Source: Styela clava (Eukaryota > Chordata > Ascidiacea > Stolidobranchia > Styelidae). From it: a DNA stretch of 64,000 nucleotides. Position numbers and translations under genes: made by a program. Positions within the stretch are counted from its first letter, which is position 1, and each line of letters opens with the position of its first letter. The stretch covers positions 20,303,135-20,367,134 of the forward strand of contig NC_135255.1 in the NCBI RefSeq assembly GCF_964204865.1, in the 5' to 3' direction. Under the pieces are notes generated by a model. The model saw nothing but the letters and a program-made list of their open reading frames with translations, was not told the origin of the DNA and searched no databases. Shown here in pieces: positions 60,992 to 64,000 of the stretch.

Positions 60992-62777
60992 ATGGTTTGG
61001 TCGTTGATCGCCATTTTACTGCTTGGTAAGTAAAGTAGGGAAATACTGTATAAATAATCAATTGTATTCCCAATTAAAGAATGAACTAACAAACGACGTA
61101 AACAGAAATTCCTTCCAGTCTTATCGTGTCTATGGTTTGGGTCGGATGTTTGCATTTACCACATTTCATAGATAAAATCTTGTCTTTCCCGAGAAGACGT
61201 AACGTTTAACAGGCTTTGACGCGAAGCGTAGCAATTTCCATGATTTCTTTTAACTAAGAACATATCATTAAATTCTATTTACCTACGAGCCGTATGCTTC
61301 AAAGCAGTTTTTCGAGGTGGTGTGGGATTTTAGCCTTGCAATTTTCTGCTTTCTAGGAATGGTGATCGGTATCAATGGTCAGTGTGATGAAAAGCAGATG
61401 TACATAACATCAGGAAATGGCGAAATAAGTACTCCGAATTATCCCGAGAAATACGCTTCAAAATATCCTGATGAATATGGAAGATCGGCAAATTGCTCAT
61501 GGAAATTCACTGCTACGGAAGGTTACGCTCTTGTGTTAACATTCACATATCAAAGACTTTATATCGTAGAAAACAAGGAAAAGAGATGTTTGGGATCGTA
61601 CATGCTAACAATAAATAGCGGTAAGAGACATATGAATTGCATTTTTCCAATTTACTTATTCATGTTCCGTGTCAGATGAGATTTTCAACAAAAAATAAAA
61701 TTTCAAAACTACTCACATTTCTCTACGACAAGGCTTTCTTAATATGAATGGGTAAAATTTATCAACACACCTAAGAAAAAGTAAAGAGCAAAATGACGGT
61801 GACTAGATTGGTAGCTCATGCGAAATATGTACTATTTAATACAGACATACAAGAATGTATGCGATACGTCGATACAGCATATCCACTCACAGTGATTAAA
61901 CCGATTGGATATTTCGACTCTATGTGCAGGGGAACACGGAATAAATCAAGTGTTCATGTTCAGTATGTATCTGACGGACGAACATATACCGGTTCGGGAG
62001 CGACGACTACAGGAATGGGTTTTAAAATTCAGTACAAGTTTTCAAAATGCCCGACATTTGAAGGTAAACATATCGAATATTAGTTTATATAACGTATAAA
62101 ATTTTTCAAAAATATTGTCTGTAGGAACTAAATATGGAAATAAATACTCTATGGCCCAAGCTTCGTTAATTAATATTTCGAGCTCTTGTATTCGAAGCTT
62201 GAAAGGTTTTCATTAAGTCAAGCATGGTAGTAAGAAGAAGATAATTGTATCAAATTTCATTGTTGGACACAAAGTAGACTCAATGGATTTTGTTAAATTC
62301 TTATCGTTGTTGTTGGGATGATTTTTATTGTTTGGAGAAATCGCGACTAATCGATTTCTAATTTTCTGTGCTTAGAGAAGAAATAAATCACTGGTCAATC
62401 TAAATGAGGAAGCTCCGTATACAATCATGTATTCCGCTCTTGCACGAAAAGAAGAAGAAGGTAATGAAAGAAAACCATATGTGATAGACTAAATATTTTG
62501 AGGACAAAAACATACTATTGATAAAGATTGTAAATGAATAATTTAAAAAGTGTGAATTGAATGCGGTTACATACAAGGACATATCGTTCAAAGTTTTGGT
62601 CTGAGCTCCCTTGAAATTGCAGAAATAAATATATTTAAGAAATCAATTAACATAAATACTTCTATTTCAGATATAAAGGAAAATGCAGCAATTGAGGAAG
62701 ACGAGCATAAATACGACATGTATTCAGCCGTTGTACGAAAGACTGAGGGAGGTGACAAAGAGACGATTCATATGTGA
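60992..62777 (+). CDS. Receptor I, class 2 relative lacking a membrane exon; predicted secreted CUB protein
   Basis: Exons: 60992-61025 (signal MVWSLIAILLLG; an in-frame ATG at 60974 would add MISLVN), 61357-61620 and 61845-62063 (CUB), then an acceptor at 62374-62375. Splicing there gives three codons and TAA (62384-62386), so the predicted protein is about 175 aa with no membrane span. The CUB is intact (NCSWKF, CLGSYMLTINSG, SSVHVQYVSDGRTYTG, GFKIQY), with an extra YPEKYASKYPDEYG duplication. The 62376 exon fuses the start of a stalk exon (compare CTTAGAAACAACAACTGAT in H) to the middle of the ITIM exon (PYTIMYSAL still readable, 62401-62460); stalk, membrane and juxtamembrane exons are deleted. 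The last tail exon (62671-62777, KYDMYSAVV, ending IHM) survives but is beyond the stop. Either a soluble form or a decaying gene. Confidence 0.72.
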
Positions 62778-64000
62778 TCACCCGACAGTTGTCCTGCTTT
62801 TTCATACGATTACTGCCTGCTTATGTTTTAGAAATCTGCCTTGCTGTTAAGACCTTGATCCTCAAAATATAACCCAAGCTTATAGTTAAAGTGAGAAGGG
62901 GTACTGGGAAATATTAGACACGTTTGCTTAATTGTTGTTTGTCTTTGGCACTCGTGTTACTTTTGTAATTGGGGTTGTTTTTTTGTGATTAATTACAGGG
63001 CCAATCGCATTCAAATCTTTTATCATAAGCTAAAAAGATAATGATGACAAACTTCTATAGGATCTCTGAAACCTTTTGTTTCACCCACATTTTTTCCGAT
63101 TTTCCATCTTACACTATCCGTGAGCTTTCGTCCATCGAAATAAGGCAGTTCACGGACTCGGCAGCAGTCCCCCCTCCGGTTTTGTTCATTTATTTCAATG
63201 TTTTATATTAGTATTGGACTCATTAATATTAACAATTTTTCAAGAATTTTATCGACTTACTACGTTTCGTATATGGGTTTCCCAACTATTTCTGGGTTCC
63301 TTTCTACTCATCCCCCTTTAATTGAATTAACTGAGCAAGGCAGATCACGATTCGTGAATATTTTCATAATTATCTAATCATTCAACGTAATATGCTCGCA
63401 ACTATAATCCTATTATTTTAACTTTCTCCGCTTGGGCTGAAACTTTTCTCACATTGTAATAATATTTGTCCTGCTGCATTCAAACTAGTCTTTGTATTTT
63501 CAACCTTCGAAATATTCCACACAGTTGTAAGGTGAACAGGAAAATGTTAGATGTAAATTAAAATGTAAATTTTGCCGTTAGCAAAACAAAATAAGTAGTC
63601 AAATTTGGCGGCGTGGAATAATAAACTAAGTCGTTAATGGTGGCGAAATATAGTGACATCTAAAAATGCGCACAATCAGAATAGAATCCATGTGAATTCT
63701 CAGATGCTCGAATGAATTTTTTTTAAATTTAAGCAAAAATCATAATCGAGATTTCAAATGCGAGCCGGCGATCAAATTCGGTCTCCAAAATAAATTCGGT
63801 CTCATAACACTCACAACTTTTTGAAAAAAATGTGACCATTACCGTTCTGTTGCATTGACCAGTACTTTTCATCGCAAGCAATTCATTATAAGGATGGTTC
63901 ATAACCCTCACGATTGTACTTCCGTTGCTTATTCCAAGATGTTTCAATATTTGATAACGATACGCGATGTGATCGTTCGAAACCTGTAGAATGATATTGT
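62778..64000. other. Class 2 3' block after I, segmental duplicate of 28114-29370
   Basis: The whole stretch is collinear with the flank of C, down to TTCATAACCCTCACGATTGT and TTCGAAACCTGTAG at its end. No gene is seen. The similarity looks higher and longer than to the flanks of E or H, suggesting the C and I flanks share a recent duplication. Confidence 0.6.

Overview
The window looks like AT-rich, intron-rich nuclear DNA of a metazoan, probably a marine invertebrate. Multi-exon genes with canonical GT/AG introns, many short inverted-repeat (MITE-like) and hAT-type transposons, and CUB domains support this. A tunicate is plausible, because every gene start has a lone 3' splice site just before the ATG that could accept a spliced leader. 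The sequence alone does not fix the taxon.

The content is a tandem cluster of nine related genes, all on the + strand, labelled A to I here. The shared plan is a signal-peptide exon, one CUB domain split over two exons, a Thr/Pro-rich stalk exon, a transmembrane exon and a cytoplasmic tail rich in tyrosine motifs. Two tail classes are interleaved. Class 1 (A, B, D, F, G) ends in YEEV-x7-YEEI-x6-YEKV plus a terminal Y-x-N-V/I: an ITAM-like, Src-SH2-like and Grb2-SH2-like tail. Class 2 (C, E, H, I) carries I-M-Y-S-A-L/I (ITIM consensus), then D/E-M-Y-S-A-V, and usually ends in I-H-V (class II PDZ-ligand-like). The CUB domains are close between the classes while stalk, membrane segment and tail differ. 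That is the layout of paired activating/inhibitory immune receptors, here built on a CUB ectodomain. Function is inferred from motifs only.

Layout: 1-3874 holds the 3' end of A. 3875-12287 is transposon- and minisatellite-rich, including 22 copies of a 54-bp repeat. 12288-19907 is pseudogene B, with a 3.0-kb hAT transposon (intact-looking 688-aa transposase, perfect 8-bp target duplication) next to an exon. 23688-28113 is C (intact, 405 aa, divergent CUB). 30631-33690 is pseudogene D. 36240-40611 is E (a single internal stop). 42429-46423 is F (intact, 365 aa). 47825-50550 is pseudogene G. 54448-57915 is H (intact, 357 aa). 60992-62777 is I, in which a deletion removed the membrane exon and leaves a predicted secreted CUB protein. 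Spliced lengths of C, F and H are exact multiples of three in one open frame, which is a strong internal check on the exon models.

Genes are separated by duplicated flanking blocks: a 5' module before D, F, H and I, 3' blocks specific to each tail class, and an intergenic block that also seeded the 54-bp minisatellite. The picture is one of rapid birth and death: three intact complete genes, one intact partial gene, four broken genes and one converted to a soluble form.
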